Below, one piece after another: positions 21,801 to 31,312 of a DNA stretch of 64,000 nt. Location: the NCBI RefSeq assembly GCF_008107625.1, contig NZ_SDKK01000007.1, positions 26,055-90,054 of the forward strand. The letters are read 5' to 3'. A model generated the notes under the pieces. That model did not search any database, was not told where the DNA came from, and worked only from the letters and a program-made list of their open reading frames with translations. The position numbers and the translations under genes were made by a program. The first letter of the stretch is position 1, and the number at the start of each line of letters is the position of its first letter. This DNA comes from Zoogloea oleivorans. GTDB taxonomy: Bacteria; Pseudomonadota; Gammaproteobacteria; Burkholderiales; Rhodocyclaceae.

Positions 21801-22191
21801 AAACATGAACACGCCCTACGCCGAACTGGGCGGCGAAGCCGGCATCCGGCGCCTTGTGCAGCGTTTTTACACGTTGATGGATACCCTGCCCGAAGCCTGG
21901 GAAGTGCGCCAGATGCACCCGGAAGACCTCTCAGGCTCCGAAGAAAAACTGTTCAAATACCTTACCGGCTGGCTGGGTGGCCCCCCGCTCTATGAGCAGG
22001 AGTTTGGGCACCCCCGCCTGCGCGCCCGCCACCTGCCCTTCACCATCGCCAGCGTCGAACGGGACCAGTGGCTGATGTGCATGAAACTGGCCTTCGACGA
22101 ATGCATCCCGGAAAGCCCGCTGCGCACAAAACTGTGGACGGCCATCGAAGGCTTGGCCGATCACATGCGGAACCGCACCGATCCGACCTGA
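21784..22191 (+). CDS. Group II truncated haemoglobin
   Basis: A 135-residue small globin. [22 protein letters not shown] opens the fold (the first 20 residues include the conserved GG and FY). The segment [20 protein letters not shown] precedes the proximal haem His in [11 protein letters not shown], followed by ERDQWLMCM, which is typical of the group II (TrHbO) class. Such proteins bind O2, NO or sulfide-related ligands. ATG 21805 (MNTPYAEL) is an alternative start that would avoid the overlap with the preceding gene; neither start has a strong ribosome site. Confidence 0.9.
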   Translation: MSTVPENMNTPYAELGGEAGIRRLVQRFYTLMDTLPEAWEVRQMHPEDLSGSEEKLFKYLTGWLGGPPLYEQEFGHPRLRARHLPFTIASVERDQWLMCMKLAFDECIPESPLRTKLWTAIEGLADHMRNRTDPT

Positions 22192-22231
22192 TCAGCTCCC
22201 ACCTCCCGCCCAATTCGCCCCGCACTCACCG

Positions 22232-22771
22232 ATGAAATTCCTTTTCGACCTCTTCCCCATCATCCTGTTTTTTGTCGCCTACAAGTTCTCCGGAATCTTC
22301 GCCGCGACAGCGGTGGCCATTGCCGCCACGGTGGCGCAAATCGGCTGGGTCTGGTTCAGGCACCGCAAGGTGGACACCATGCTGTGGGTCAGCTTCGGGA
22401 TCGTCACTGTATTCGGCGGCGCCACCCTGCTTTTCCAGAACCCGACCTTCATCAAGTGGAAGCCCACCGTGCTCTACTGGTTCTTTGCCGGATCGCTGAT
22501 TTTTTCAGCACTGGTGCTCAACAAAAACCTCATCCGTACCCTGCTCGAAGCCCAGATGAAGCTGCCCGAAGCCCTGTGGGGCAAGGTCAATCTGGCCTGG
22601 GCCGGTTTTTTTGCGGCGATGGGGGTCATAAATTTATTCGTGGCTTACAACTTTTCCGAAGATACCTGGGTCAACTTCAAGCTTTTCGGCGGCATGGGCC
22701 TGATGCTCGTGTTCGTTCTGGCCCAGGGAATGCTGCTGTCCCGCTACATTGTTGAAGAGGAACCGAAATAA
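22232..22771 (+). CDS. yciB: Inner-membrane protein YciB (septation protein A family)
   Basis: A 179-residue membrane protein with about five helices. It starts with the family signature [18 protein letters not shown], and later has [20 protein letters not shown] and [20 protein letters not shown]. YciB is linked to septation and envelope synthesis. It overlaps the next gene (YciI-like) by one base, so they are cotranscribed. Confidence 0.95.
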   Translation: MKFLFDLFPIILFFVAYKFSGIFAATAVAIAATVAQIGWVWFRHRKVDTMLWVSFGIVTVFGGATLLFQNPTFIKWKPTVLYWFFAGSLIFSALVLNKNLIRTLLEAQMKLPEALWGKVNLAWAGFFAAMGVINLFVAYNFSEDTWVNFKLFGGMGLMLVFVLAQGMLLSRYIVEEEPK

Positions 22772-23070
22772 TGCTGTATGCCCTGATTGGCGAAGACGTC
22801 CCCAACTCCCTTGAAAAGCGTCTCGCAGTCCGTGCCGAACACCTGGCCCGCCTGCAGGCCCTGCAAGCCGACGGCCGCCTGATCCTGGCCGGCCCCTGCC
22901 CGGCAGTCGATTCGCCTGATCCGGGCCCGGCCGGCTTCACCGGCAGCGTGATCATTGCCGAATTCCCGTCGCTCGCCGAAGCGGAAGCCTGGGCCGCGGC
23001 CGATCCCTACACCCTCACCGGCGTTTTCATGCGCTGTACGGTCAAGCCGTTCAAGAAGGTCCTGCCGTGA
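22771..23070 (+). CDS. YciI family protein
   Basis: A 99-residue dimeric ferredoxin-fold protein. The conserved His lies in [11 protein letters not shown] (about 26), and the Asp is in [10 protein letters not shown] (about 74-83). The family is related to muconolactone isomerases and dehalogenases; no substrate is known. It is embedded in a yciB-yciI-bolA-ppiC gene order common in betaproteobacteria, with a GTGA overlap to bolA. Confidence 0.9.
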   Translation: MLYALIGEDVPNSLEKRLAVRAEHLARLQALQADGRLILAGPCPAVDSPDPGPAGFTGSVIIAEFPSLAEAEAWAAADPYTLTGVFMRCTVKPFKKVLP

Positions 23071-23330
23071 GCGTCATCGACGAAATTCGCAACCGCCTGA
23101 GTGTGCTTGCACCAGAGCGGATCGAATTGATCGACGACAGCCACCTGCACGCCGGTCATGCCGGAGCCCGCTCCGGCGGCGGTCACTATCAGCTGGATAT
23201 CGTGTCCGCCGCCTTTGTTGGCAAGAACACAGTCGCCCGCCACCGCTTGATTTACGATGCGTTGGGCGACATGATGCGTCAGGAAATTCATGCCCTGTCC
23301 ATCCAGGCAAGAACCCCGGAAGAAAATTAA
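23067..23330 (+). CDS. bolA: BolA family protein
   Basis: An 87-residue BolA/IbaG protein starting at GTG 23067, which overlaps the yciI stop. [16 protein letters not shown] (about 18-33) and [15 protein letters not shown] (about 54-68) hold the conserved His residues used with monothiol glutaredoxins to bind a 2Fe-2S cluster. It probably takes part in Fe-S or iron homeostasis. It is followed by a PpiC gene after 33 bases. Confidence 0.93.
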   Translation: MSVIDEIRNRLSVLAPERIELIDDSHLHAGHAGARSGGGHYQLDIVSAAFVGKNTVARHRLIYDALGDMMRQEIHALSIQARTPEEN

Positions 23331-23363
23331 CTTTCAAACCGCTCTACCAAGCAAGGAAAACTG

Positions 23364-24143
23364 ATGAAGATCGTCCCGAGCCGTCTGGCTCTGTCCCTCC
23401 TCGCGGCGTTCGTCGCGATCCCCGCCTTTGCCCAGACTGTGGCAACCGTCAACGGTACCGCCATCCCCCAGGCCCGTGCCGACGTGATGATCGCGGAACA
23501 GAAGACCCAGGGCGCGCCTGACTCGGACCAACTCCGCACCGCGGTCAAGGAAGAGCTGGTACGTCGCGAAGTACTTGCCCAGGAAGCCCGCAAGAAGGGT
23601 CTGGAAAAGTCCGGCAACGTGACCGCCCAAATCGAACTGGCCCGTCAGGCCGTGCTGATCCGCGCCTACCTGCAGGACTACGTCAAGGCCCACCCGGTCA
23701 CCGAAGCCGACGTCAAGGCCGAATACGAAAAGATCAAGTCCCAGCTGGGCGACAAGGAATTCAAGGCCCGTCACATCCTGGTCGAGAAGGAAGAAGAAGC
23801 CAAGGCCATCATCGCCAAGCTGGACAAGGGCGAAAAGTTCGAAGAACTGGCGAAGCAATCCAAGGACCCGGGCTCCAAGGACAAGGGTGGCGATCTGGGC
23901 TGGGCCAATCCGGCCGGCTTCGTGAAGCCTTTCTCAGAAGCGCTGGTCAAGCTTGAAAAGAACAAGTACTCCGCCACCCCGGTGAAGACCGAGTTCGGCT
24001 ACCACGTCATCAAGGTCGAAGACAGCCGCGCCCTCAAGGCTCCGGCTTTTGACGAAGTGAAGCCCCAGCTCAAGCAGCGCCTCGAACAGCAGAGTGTCGA
24101 GCGTCACATTGCCGAGCTGCGCACCAAGGCCACCGTCAAGTAA
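23364..24143 (+). CDS. Periplasmic PpiC-type peptidyl-prolyl isomerase
   Basis: A 259-residue parvulin. A signal peptide (LLAAFVAIPAFAQT) precedes a SurA/PrsA-like helical region (about 25-130). The parvulin domain (about 132-225) has KARHILVEKEEEAKAI, GGDLGWANPAGFVKPF and TEFGYHVIKVED. It assists folding of exported proteins. A strong terminator follows directly. Confidence 0.93.
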   Translation: MKIVPSRLALSLLAAFVAIPAFAQTVATVNGTAIPQARADVMIAEQKTQGAPDSDQLRTAVKEELVRREVLAQEARKKGLEKSGNVTAQIELARQAVLIRAYLQDYVKAHPVTEADVKAEYEKIKSQLGDKEFKARHILVEKEEEAKAIIAKLDKGEKFEELAKQSKDPGSKDKGGDLGWANPAGFVKPFSEALVKLEKNKYSATPVKTEFGYHVIKVEDSRALKAPAFDEVKPQLKQRLEQQSVERHIAELRTKATVK

Positions 24144-24160
24144 GTTGCCGCGCCCCCTGA

Positions 24161-24189
24161 AAGCCGACGAATTTTCGTCGGCTTTTTTC
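24161..24189 (+). terminator. Rho-independent terminator after ppiC
   Basis: An AAGCCGACGA / TCGTCGGCTT stem with a short loop is followed by a T run (TTTTTT). It lies 18 bases after the ppiC stop and ends the yciB-yciI-bolA-ppiC transcript. Confidence 0.9.
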
Positions 24190-24233
24190 GTTTATGGCAC
24201 CTGCAAACGCTCTGCAGACGGACATAGAGCCCA

Positions 24234-24881
24234 TCAGATGCCGTAGTTGAACGCCAGCTCGATACGCTGCGCACGACTCAGGGTATCGGTACCGAGCAGG
24301 CGGCCGCCCTCGAACTTGAGGGCGTAGCGTGCCTCGATTTCCGGCACATGCCTCGACGCCCGCCGGAAGCGCCCTTCGTAGGCACCCACCGGCAGCAGGT
24401 ACAGCTGCGAGGTCCAGTACAGCGCCCGCGGTTTCACCGGAAAGCCACTGAGTTGCTGCACATGGGCACTCAGACGTGCATCCGTGTAAATCACCAGCGC
24501 GTTATAGCCGCGCTCGCCGGCAAAATCGTAGCAGCGCCGGGCATCCGGAATGAACACGCTCCAGCCATCGCACGAAAAGGCGTGCGGCGACACATCGATC
24601 AAACGCCCGCCCGGCGACAGCCACACCGAATGAAAGGTGAAGCCATACGCGCCCTGCCTCGGCTCGGTGAGGGAAGGCACGGTCAGCAGCCAGCCATAAA
24701 CCTGCCGGCCGCCGCGCCCGGCAACGGCGTCACGGACCACCGCGTGACAATAAACGTCACTGCCCACGCAACCGGCCCCCTCATGGGGAATCAGCAGCGG
24801 CGCATGCCCTGCAAACTCGCGCATGCGCGTTTCGACGAGGGCGGGAAGGCAAGGGATATAGTTGTGAATGGCCGGTCTCAA
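24234..24881 (-). CDS. Conserved protein of unknown function
   Basis: A 215-residue protein without signal peptide or membrane helix. It contains CHAVVRDAVAGRGGRQVYGW, then FHSVWLSPGGRLIDVSPHAF. This GGxxxxGW...HxVWxxPxGxLxDxxP pattern recurs in uncharacterised bacterial proteins, where it suggests a small alpha/beta domain, but I know no function. Base use is normal for the window. It is convergent with ppiC, and its 5' flank lies back-to-back with the DUF2760 gene. Confidence 0.65.
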   Translation of the reverse strand: MRPAIHNYIPCLPALVETRMREFAGHAPLLIPHEGAGCVGSDVYCHAVVRDAVAGRGGRQVYGWLLTVPSLTEPRQGAYGFTFHSVWLSPGGRLIDVSPHAFSCDGWSVFIPDARRCYDFAGERGYNALVIYTDARLSAHVQQLSGFPVKPRALYWTSQLYLLPVGAYEGRFRRASRHVPEIEARYALKFEGGRLLGTDTLSRAQRIELAFNYGI

Positions 24882-25098
24882 GGATCGCTCTTCGGCAGGC
24901 AGGTAAGCGGATGTTGATGCCTGCTATCGGCAGATTTTTCCAGTTCTTGCCAAAAATCCCTGAAAAATTGCGTTCCCGCTGCGGGCAAGCCGGCAGATCG
25001 CGCGCGGAAAGCAACAGTGTCGATGGCAATCGGCCTGACGCAGGTTATATTGCGACGCAGTAAAATGACGGCGTTTCCGGCCTTTCAAGGACCTTTCC

Positions 25099-25665
25099 AT
25101 GACTCGACCCACCCCCACCTTCCTGCGCCGGCTCGCACTCGCCTGCGGGAGTTTTGTCTCTATCCTTTCCCAGCCCGGCTTTGCTTCCCGCGTGGAAGGA
25201 CTGCGCGACGAGGCGACAGCACCCGCGCAGCCCGTGCCGGTCGAAGTGCCGAAGCCCGCCCCGGTCGTCGCCCCGTTGCGCGAGATGCCCCACGAGGCGG
25301 CACTGCAACTGCTCGGCCTCCTGCAGCGGGACGCGCGCTTCATCGACTTCATCGAGGAAGACGTGGCGAGCTACTCCGACACCGATATCGGCGCTGCCGC
25401 ACGCATCGTCCACGAAGGGTGCCGCAAGGTTATCCGGGAGCACTTCAGCATCCAGCCCCTGCGCAGCGAAAACGAAGGCAGCCGCATCACCCTGGCCGAA
25501 GGCTTCGATGCCGCCAGCGTGCGCGTCACCGGCAACGTCGTCGGCAAGGCCCCCTTCACCGGCACCCTCAGCCACCGCGGCTGGCGGGCGTCCGACACAC
25601 GCCTGCCGAAACTCGCCGCCGGCCACGACGCCGCCATTCTGGCTCAGGCCGAGGTGGAATTGTGA
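25099..25665 (+). CDS. DUF2760 family protein
   Basis: A 188-residue protein matching the DUF2760 family. The N-terminal segment could be hydrophobic or signal-like (LRRLALACGSFVSILSQP), followed by a Pro-rich linker. The conserved body has ALQLLGLLQRDARFIDFIEEDV (first 20 residues shown by LGLLQRDARFIDF) and a GAAARIVHEGCRKV segment. AAGGA lies upstream of the ATG. It overlaps the following Hsp70 gene by a GTGA. DUF2760 proteins typically sit beside such Hsp70-like genes, suggesting a cofactor role that remains inferred. Confidence 0.85.
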   Translation: MTRPTPTFLRRLALACGSFVSILSQPGFASRVEGLRDEATAPAQPVPVEVPKPAPVVAPLREMPHEAALQLLGLLQRDARFIDFIEEDVASYSDTDIGAAARIVHEGCRKVIREHFSIQPLRSENEGSRITLAEGFDAASVRVTGNVVGKAPFTGTLSHRGWRASDTRLPKLAAGHDAAILAQAEVEL

Positions 25666-27506
25666 GTGCCCCCCGCTACGCTATCGGGATCGACCTGGGC
25701 ACCACCCACTGCGCCCTGTCCTATGTAGACGTCACCGCAAGCGACGGCGAGAAGGTCGTCCAGCATGTGCTGCCGATTCCGCAACTCACCGGCCCCGGCA
25801 CCATCGAATCGCGTTCGCTGCTGCCGTCCTTCCTCTACCTGCCCCACGAAAGCGAGCTGGCTCCGGGTGACCTGGGTCTGCCCTGGACCTCATCCCAGGA
25901 TTTCGCTGCCGGCGAGTTTGCCCGTACGCGTGGCGCCGCCACGCCGATCCGTCTGGTGGCGAGCGCCAAAAGCTGGCTGTGCCATCCGGGCGTCGACCGC
26001 CGTGCGGCGATCCTGCCAGCCGAGGCCCCTGCCGAAGTGGCGCGCATCTCCCCGCTGACGGCCTCGATCCGCTACCTGTCGCACCTGCGCGAAGCCTGGA
26101 ATGTCGCCCATCCCGACGCGCCCTTCGACGCGCAGGACGTCACCGTCACCATCCCCGCCTCCTTCGACCCGGCGGCGCGCGAACTCACCGCCGAAGCCAC
26201 CCGCGCCGCCGGTTACAGCGGCATCACCCTCCTCGAAGAACCCCAGGCTGCGCTGTACAGCTGGATCCAGCACAGCGCCGGCCAGTGGCGCAAGGATGTG
26301 AAAAAAGGCGACATCATCCTCGTCGTGGACGTGGGCGGCGGTACCACCGACCTGTCGCTGATCGCCGTGCTCGAACGGGACGGCCAGCTTGAGCTGCACC
26401 GGGTCGCCGTCGGCGATCACATCCTGCTCGGTGGCGACAACATGGACCTCGCACTGGCCTACGGTGTGGCCCGCAAGCTCGCCGCCCAGGGCACCCAGCT
26501 CGACCCGTGGCAAACCCGCGCCCTTGCCCACGCCTGCCGCGGCGCCAAGGAAACCCTGCTTGGCGATGCCAGCGTGGATGTGGTACCGGTCGTCGTACCG
26601 AGCCGCGGCGCCAGGCTCATCGGCGGCTCGATTCGCACTGAAGTCACCCGCGAGGAGCTCACCCGCAGCCTGCTCGACGGCTTCTTCCCCGAAGTGGCGG
26701 TGTCCGACGCACCGATCAGCCGGGCCCGCGGCGCGCTGACCCAGCTCGGCCTGCCCTACGCCCAGGACGCGGCGATCACCCGCCACCTCGGTGCCTTCCT
26801 CAGCCGCCAGCGCGGTGCCACCACCGAGCTTGAAGGCTTTGCCGCCCAGCCCCACGACGCCTCCTTCCTGCATCCCACCGCCGTACTGTTCAACGGCGGC
26901 GTGCTCAAGTCCGGGTTGATTGCCGAACGCGTCCTTGGCCTCATCAATACCTGGCTGGCAGCCGAAGGCGCGGCGTCGGCACGACTGCTCGGCGGCACTG
27001 ACCTCGACCTCGCGGTGGCCCGCGGCGCAGCCTATTACGGCTACGTGCGGCACGGCCGTGGCGTACGCATCCGCGGCGGCACGGCACGGGCCTATTACGT
27101 GGCGGTGGAATCGGCGATGCCGGCCATCCCCGGCATGGAGCCGCCACTGCAGGCCCTGTGCATCGCCCCCTTCGGCATCGAAGAAGGCACCGAAGCCGAA
27201 CTGCCGATGCAGGAGTTCGGCCTGGTGGTCGGTGAGCCGGTGCGCTTCCGCTTCTTCGGCTCGTCGGTGCGGCGCCAGGACCAGGTCGGTACCCTGCTCG
27301 ACTTCTGGGCGCCGGACGAACTCCAGGAGCTGGAGGAAATCGAAGCCAGCCTGCCCGCCGAAGGGCGCCGCCCGGGCGAAATCGTGGCGGTATGGCTGCA
27401 AGCCCGCGTGACCGAAACCGGCACCCTCGAGCTTGAAGCCCTGCCCGTCGGCGGCAGCGAGCACTGGAAGGTGGAATTCGACGTACGCGGCAGCGAGCAG
27501 GCGTGA
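25662..27506 (+). CDS. Hsp70 family protein (DnaK-like ATPase, first copy)
   Basis: A 614-residue HSP70-superfamily protein starting at GTG 25662. The ATPase motifs are AIGIDLGTTHCALSYVD (phosphate 1), VDVGGGTTDLSL (phosphate 2, about 224) and LLGGDNMDLAL. The nucleotide-binding domain spans about 1-480; the C-terminal part is shorter than in DnaK and lacks a recognisable lid and EEVD-like end. It differs from canonical DnaK (no dnaJ or grpE nearby) and belongs with the DUF2760-linked YegD-like group. A much longer in-frame reading upstream lies over the DUF2760 gene and is rejected. Confidence 0.9.
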   Translation: MSAPRYAIGIDLGTTHCALSYVDVTASDGEKVVQHVLPIPQLTGPGTIESRSLLPSFLYLPHESELAPGDLGLPWTSSQDFAAGEFARTRGAATPIRLVASAKSWLCHPGVDRRAAILPAEAPAEVARISPLTASIRYLSHLREAWNVAHPDAPFDAQDVTVTIPASFDPAARELTAEATRAAGYSGITLLEEPQAALYSWIQHSAGQWRKDVKKGDIILVVDVGGGTTDLSLIAVLERDGQLELHRVAVGDHILLGGDNMDLALAYGVARKLAAQGTQLDPWQTRALAHACRGAKETLLGDASVDVVPVVVPSRGARLIGGSIRTEVTREELTRSLLDGFFPEVAVSDAPISRARGALTQLGLPYAQDAAITRHLGAFLSRQRGATTELEGFAAQPHDASFLHPTAVLFNGGVLKSGLIAERVLGLINTWLAAEGAASARLLGGTDLDLAVARGAAYYGYVRHGRGVRIRGGTARAYYVAVESAMPAIPGMEPPLQALCIAPFGIEEGTEAELPMQEFGLVVGEPVRFRFFGSSVRRQDQVGTLLDFWAPDELQELEEIEASLPAEGRRPGEIVAVWLQARVTETGTLELEALPVGGSEHWKVEFDVRGSEQA

Positions 27507-27537
27507 GCGGAGCAAACAGAAGGACGCACCTCACCCC

Positions 27538-30318
27538 ATGAGCACTTACCTCGTCGGCATCGACCTCGGCACCAGCAACACCGTCGTGGCTTACGCAGCA
27601 GCAGGGGATGAGGAAATCCGCCTGCTGTCCATCGACCAGCTGGTCGGCCCCGGCGAGGTGGCCACACGGCCACTGCTGCCGTCCGTGCGCTACCACCCTG
27701 CCACCGGCGAGCTCGACCCGGCATCCCTGCAACTGCCTTGGGGCACGCCGACGCCGGGCGGCGACGCCGCACCGGTAATCGGCAGCTACGCCCGCGACCT
27801 CGGCGCCCAGGTGCCCGGCCGGCTGGTGGCCAGCGCCAAGAGCTGGCTGTCGCACGCCGGCGTCGATCGCAGCGCCGCCATCCTGCCGTGGGGTGCCGGC
27901 GACGATGTAACCAAGGTCTCACCACTGGCCGCCAGCGCAAGCTACCTGGCCCACGTGCGCGCGGCCTGGGACGCCCGCTTTCCCGACAGTCCGCTGGCCG
28001 CACAGGAAATCGTGCTCACCATTCCCGCGTCCTTCGACGAAGGCGCCCGGGCGCTCACCGTGGAGGCCGCCCATCTGGCCGGACTGCCCACACTGCGCCT
28101 GATCGAGGAACCCCAGGCGGCCTTCCAGGACTGGCTGTTCCGCCATCGTGACAGTCTCACCGCCGAGCTGGCAGGCAGCCGGCTGGTACTGGTCTGCGAC
28201 GTGGGCGGCGGCACCACTGACCTGACACTGATCCAGGTCGAAGCCGGCCACACCGGCGCAGCCCCGCGCCTGACCCGCATCGGCGTCGGCGACCACCTGA
28301 TGCTCGGTGGCGACAACATGGACCTCGCGCTGGCCCATCTGATCGAACAGCGCCTGGGCGGCACCGAGCGCCTGTCGGCGGCGCGTTTTTCGCAACTGGT
28401 ACAACGCTGCCGGGCCGCCAAGGAGCAACTGCTGGCAGCCGACGCTCCCGAGCAGGTCAGCGTGACCTTGCTCGGCGCCGGGTCGCGCCTCATCGGCGCA
28501 GCCCGTTCGGTGGCGCTGCAACGCGAAGAAGTCGAGCGCCTCGTCGTGGATGGTTTTTTCCCGCCCGGCGAGGCACGCGATACGCCCCGTAAACGCCGCG
28601 CCGGCATCGTCGAGTTCGGCTTGCCCTACCCCGCCGACCCGGCCATCACCCGCCACCTGGCGGCCTTTCTGCAGCGTCATGCCGACGCGGCACGGGCGGC
28701 CCTCGGCGCGGATGCGCCGGTCGAAGGCCACTTGCCGGTGCCGGATACCCTGCTCCTCAACGGCGGTGTGTTCCGCGCCGGCCCCCTGGCCGAGCGGCTC
28801 GAAACCACCCTGGCGGGCTGGCGTGGCGCCAGACTGCGTGTGCTGCACAACGACGCCCCCGACCTGGCCGTCGCCCGCGGCGCGGTCGCCTACGGGCTGG
28901 CCCGCACGCGGGGAACCGGGCCGGCCATCGGCGGCGGTTCGGCACGCAGCTATTTCCTGCTTCTCGCCGACGACAAAACAGGCCAACGCGGTATCTGCAT
29001 CCTGCCCCGCGGCACCGAGGCCGGTCACGAAATAGATCTGCCGACGCGCAGCTTTGCACTACGTCTCGGGCAGGCCGTGCGTTTCCATCTTGTTTCGTCG
29101 GTTGGCGATACGCCCTGGCAAGCTGGTGATCTGGTCGATCTTGCCGGTGACGGCTTTGTCCGCCTGCCGCCGATCGCCACTGTGCTGCCGGTCCCCGAAG
29201 GCACCCGCCGACTGGACGTAACAGTGCAGCTCAGCACAGCAATAACTGAAGTCGGCACGCTGGAGATGCATTGCGTCAGTGCCGACGATCCGGCCCGCCG
29301 CTGGCTGCTGGCTTTCGAGTTGCGCGGAGACACCGCCGCTGCGGGTGATGAAGGCAATCCCGCACCCACGCTGCCAGTGCCGCAACTCGGCGCAGCCATC
29401 GCACTGATCGACCTGGTTTTCGGCACCCAATCTCAGCACGTCGACGCGAAGGAAGTACGCGGCCTGCGCGCCCGTCTCGAACGCCTGCTCGGCCCGCGGG
29501 AAGAATGGGACATCCCCGTGCTGCGGGCGCTCTTCGATGCGCTGATGGAACGAGCCAGCCGCCGCCGGCGCTCCGCCGAGCACGAACGCACCTGGCTGAA
29601 TCTGGCCGGTTATACGCTGCGCCCCGGGCTTGGGGCCACACTCGACGAATGGCGCATCGAGCAGCTGTTCGGGCTGTTCGGGCAAGGCCTTCAGTACGTG
29701 CAGGAAAACCGCAACTGGTCGGAATGGTGGACCCTGTGGCGTCGCGCCGCTGGCGGCCTGCCCGAAGCGGCCCAGCTGGCCGTGCTGGAAGTGCTCGCCG
29801 GCCACCTGGAACAGGCCGATGCCCGACGCACGCGCGACCCGGTACAAGCCAGTTACGACGACATGGTGCGGCTGGCGGCATCGCTGGAGCGGGTGCCGAC
29901 CATGCACCGGATAGAGGTCGGCAAGTGGCTCCTGAGCCGCCTGCACAACCCCGCCGAAAAGGCCCACACCTGGTGGGCGCTCGGCCGGGTTGGCGCACGG
30001 GAGTCGCTGTACGGCAGCACCCACACGGTGGTGCCCGCCGACATCGCCGCCGGCTGGCTGGACGCCGTCCTCGCCGTCGACTGGAAGCGCGTCGAGCACG
30101 CCGCCTTCGCTGCAGCCCAGATCGCCCGCCTGACGGGCGACCGCGCCCGCGACCTGCCTGCCGAACGGCGCGACGAAGCGGTTCGCCGCCTTATCGCCAT
30201 GCGCGCGCCACAAGGCTGGATCGCCATGGTCCGCGACGGCACCCGGCCGGACGAGGCCGAACAGCGCCGCAGCTTCGGCGAAGCACTGCCGCCGGGGCTC
30301 CGGCTCATCGGTTCTTAG
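27538..30318 (+). CDS. Hsp70 family protein with large C-terminal extension
   Basis: A 926-residue second HSP70-like protein. The ATPase domain has LVGIDLGTSNTVVAYAA, CDVGGGTTDLTLIQV and LGGDNMDLALA. After about residue 600 comes a 300-residue helical extension, for example WDIPVLRALFDALMERASRR, then YVQENRNWSEWWTLWRRAAG. That region is absent from DnaK and from its neighbour. The partner gene ends 31 bases upstream, so the two probably form one machine with the DUF2760 protein. The client and role are unknown. Its stop overlaps the convergent arginase-like gene by 4 bases. Confidence 0.9.
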   Translation: MSTYLVGIDLGTSNTVVAYAAAGDEEIRLLSIDQLVGPGEVATRPLLPSVRYHPATGELDPASLQLPWGTPTPGGDAAPVIGSYARDLGAQVPGRLVASAKSWLSHAGVDRSAAILPWGAGDDVTKVSPLAASASYLAHVRAAWDARFPDSPLAAQEIVLTIPASFDEGARALTVEAAHLAGLPTLRLIEEPQAAFQDWLFRHRDSLTAELAGSRLVLVCDVGGGTTDLTLIQVEAGHTGAAPRLTRIGVGDHLMLGGDNMDLALAHLIEQRLGGTERLSAARFSQLVQRCRAAKEQLLAADAPEQVSVTLLGAGSRLIGAARSVALQREEVERLVVDGFFPPGEARDTPRKRRAGIVEFGLPYPADPAITRHLAAFLQRHADAARAALGADAPVEGHLPVPDTLLLNGGVFRAGPLAERLETTLAGWRGARLRVLHNDAPDLAVARGAVAYGLARTRGTGPAIGGGSARSYFLLLADDKTGQRGICILPRGTEAGHEIDLPTRSFALRLGQAVRFHLVSSVGDTPWQAGDLVDLAGDGFVRLPPIATVLPVPEGTRRLDVTVQLSTAITEVGTLEMHCVSADDPARRWLLAFELRGDTAAAGDEGNPAPTLPVPQLGAAIALIDLVFGTQSQHVDAKEVRGLRARLERLLGPREEWDIPVLRALFDALMERASRRRRSAEHERTWLNLAGYTLRPGLGATLDEWRIEQLFGLFGQGLQYVQENRNWSEWWTLWRRAAGGLPEAAQLAVLEVLAGHLEQADARRTRDPVQASYDDMVRLAASLERVPTMHRIEVGKWLLSRLHNPAEKAHTWWALGRVGARESLYGSTHTVVPADIAAGWLDAVLAVDWKRVEHAAFAAAQIARLTGDRARDLPAERRDEAVRRLIAMRAPQGWIAMVRDGTRPDEAEQRRSFGEALPPGLRLIGS

Positions 30319-31214
30319 GCCAGGGCCGGCTCCAGCAGGGAGCAGCACAAGTCGTGCACGGCCTGCGCGGTAGTGAAATTCGGATCCTGATCGGGGTTGT
30401 ACTCGACAACCTCCAGAGCTTGCAACCTCGTATCACCACGCAAGGGGGCAAGCGCCTGAATGAGTTCGGCGCGCAACAATCCATCAGGAACCGGCGTACC
30501 GACGCCGGGCTCTTCCAGGGGATCAAGAGCATCGAGATCGATGCTGATCCCGTAGCCGGCAGTCTCCCGGCACACGTGGCGGCGGGCTTCCTGAAGCACG
30601 GCACTCATCCCGCGCTCATGGACTTCCTGCATGTAATAGATGCGTACCCCCAGCGTCAGCAACAGGGCCGCCTCGCGCCATTCAAAGCTGCGCACGCCGA
30701 TCAGGCACACGTCCTGCGGGCGGAGCGTCGGGGCCGCATCCGCGATACCGCTCAGTTGTGGTGCGCCATGTCCCAGCAGGCAAGCCAAGGGCATATCGTG
30801 GATATTCTGGCTGGAGCCGCTGTACACAGCATGGCTATCCATGTGCGCATCGATCCAGATCAGGCCCAGCCGGGCCCCCGGCCCCCTGCTTTCCAGATGG
30901 GCATGGACGCCAGACCAAGTGCCAATGGCGCAGGAGTGATCGCCACCAATCACCAGCGGGAAATTCCCGGCCGCCAGATGCCCCCTGACCGCCGTTGCCA
31001 GCCGACGGGTCATGTCGCTGAGCGCCGGCAGCGGTCCGGCAGCCGACTCGTGCGACGGGCGCAGGGTTTCGTCCCACTGCGACGTCCCGTCGGCGGGGGC
31101 CAGATCATCGAGAAATTCAAAGCGGCGCAGGATTTCGGGCCCGTCCTGACAAGCCGGATCACCGGCACCATAAGCATTGGCGACACCGATCACGGCGATT
31201 TTGCGTTGCGGCAT
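30315..31214 (-). CDS. Arginase/agmatinase family hydrolase
   Basis: A 299-residue ureohydrolase. The dinuclear manganese ligands are visible in GGDHSCAIG (about 96-104), IDAHMDSH (about 122-129) and SIDLDALDP (about 219-227). Arginase is the likely activity (arginine to ornithine and urea) by overall similarity, but agmatinase or formimidoglutamase cannot be excluded. ATG 31214 has AGGA about 10 bases upstream, better than the in-frame ATG 31244. No other arginine catabolism gene is adjacent. Confidence 0.88.
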   Translation of the reverse strand: MPQRKIAVIGVANAYGAGDPACQDGPEILRRFEFLDDLAPADGTSQWDETLRPSHESAAGPLPALSDMTRRLATAVRGHLAAGNFPLVIGGDHSCAIGTWSGVHAHLESRGPGARLGLIWIDAHMDSHAVYSGSSQNIHDMPLACLLGHGAPQLSGIADAAPTLRPQDVCLIGVRSFEWREAALLLTLGVRIYYMQEVHERGMSAVLQEARRHVCRETAGYGISIDLDALDPLEEPGVGTPVPDGLLRAELIQALAPLRGDTRLQALEVVEYNPDQDPNFTTAQAVHDLCCSLLEPALA

Positions 31215-31275
31215 GTGAAAAGTTCCTGAAGGCGAAAGCGGCACGGGACAATGTGTCCGATACCTTTATTTTAAC

Positions 31276-31290
31276 TAGACGACCGGTCTA
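31276..31290. promoter_or_regulatory. NemR-type operator upstream of the TetR gene
   Basis: TAGACGACCGGTCTA, an inverted repeat TAGAC-n5-GTCTA, lies 22 bases before the TetR start and extends to ACTAG...CTAGT. The same 15-mer recurs before nemA. It fits the described NemR operator, so the regulator probably represses its own gene. Confidence 0.85.
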
Positions 31291-31312
31291 GTTTTCATTA
31301 ATATCTCCTCCC

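Noticed and set aside
25017..25661. Upstream extension of the Hsp70 frame over the DUF2760 gene
   Set aside because: The extension is Arg/Pro-rich out-of-frame sequence, and GTG 25662 overlaps the DUF2760 stop in the typical coupled way.
25890..27515. A 541-codon minus-strand frame opposite the first Hsp70 gene
   Set aside because: It mirrors a gene with clear Hsp70 ATPase motifs and has no conserved features.
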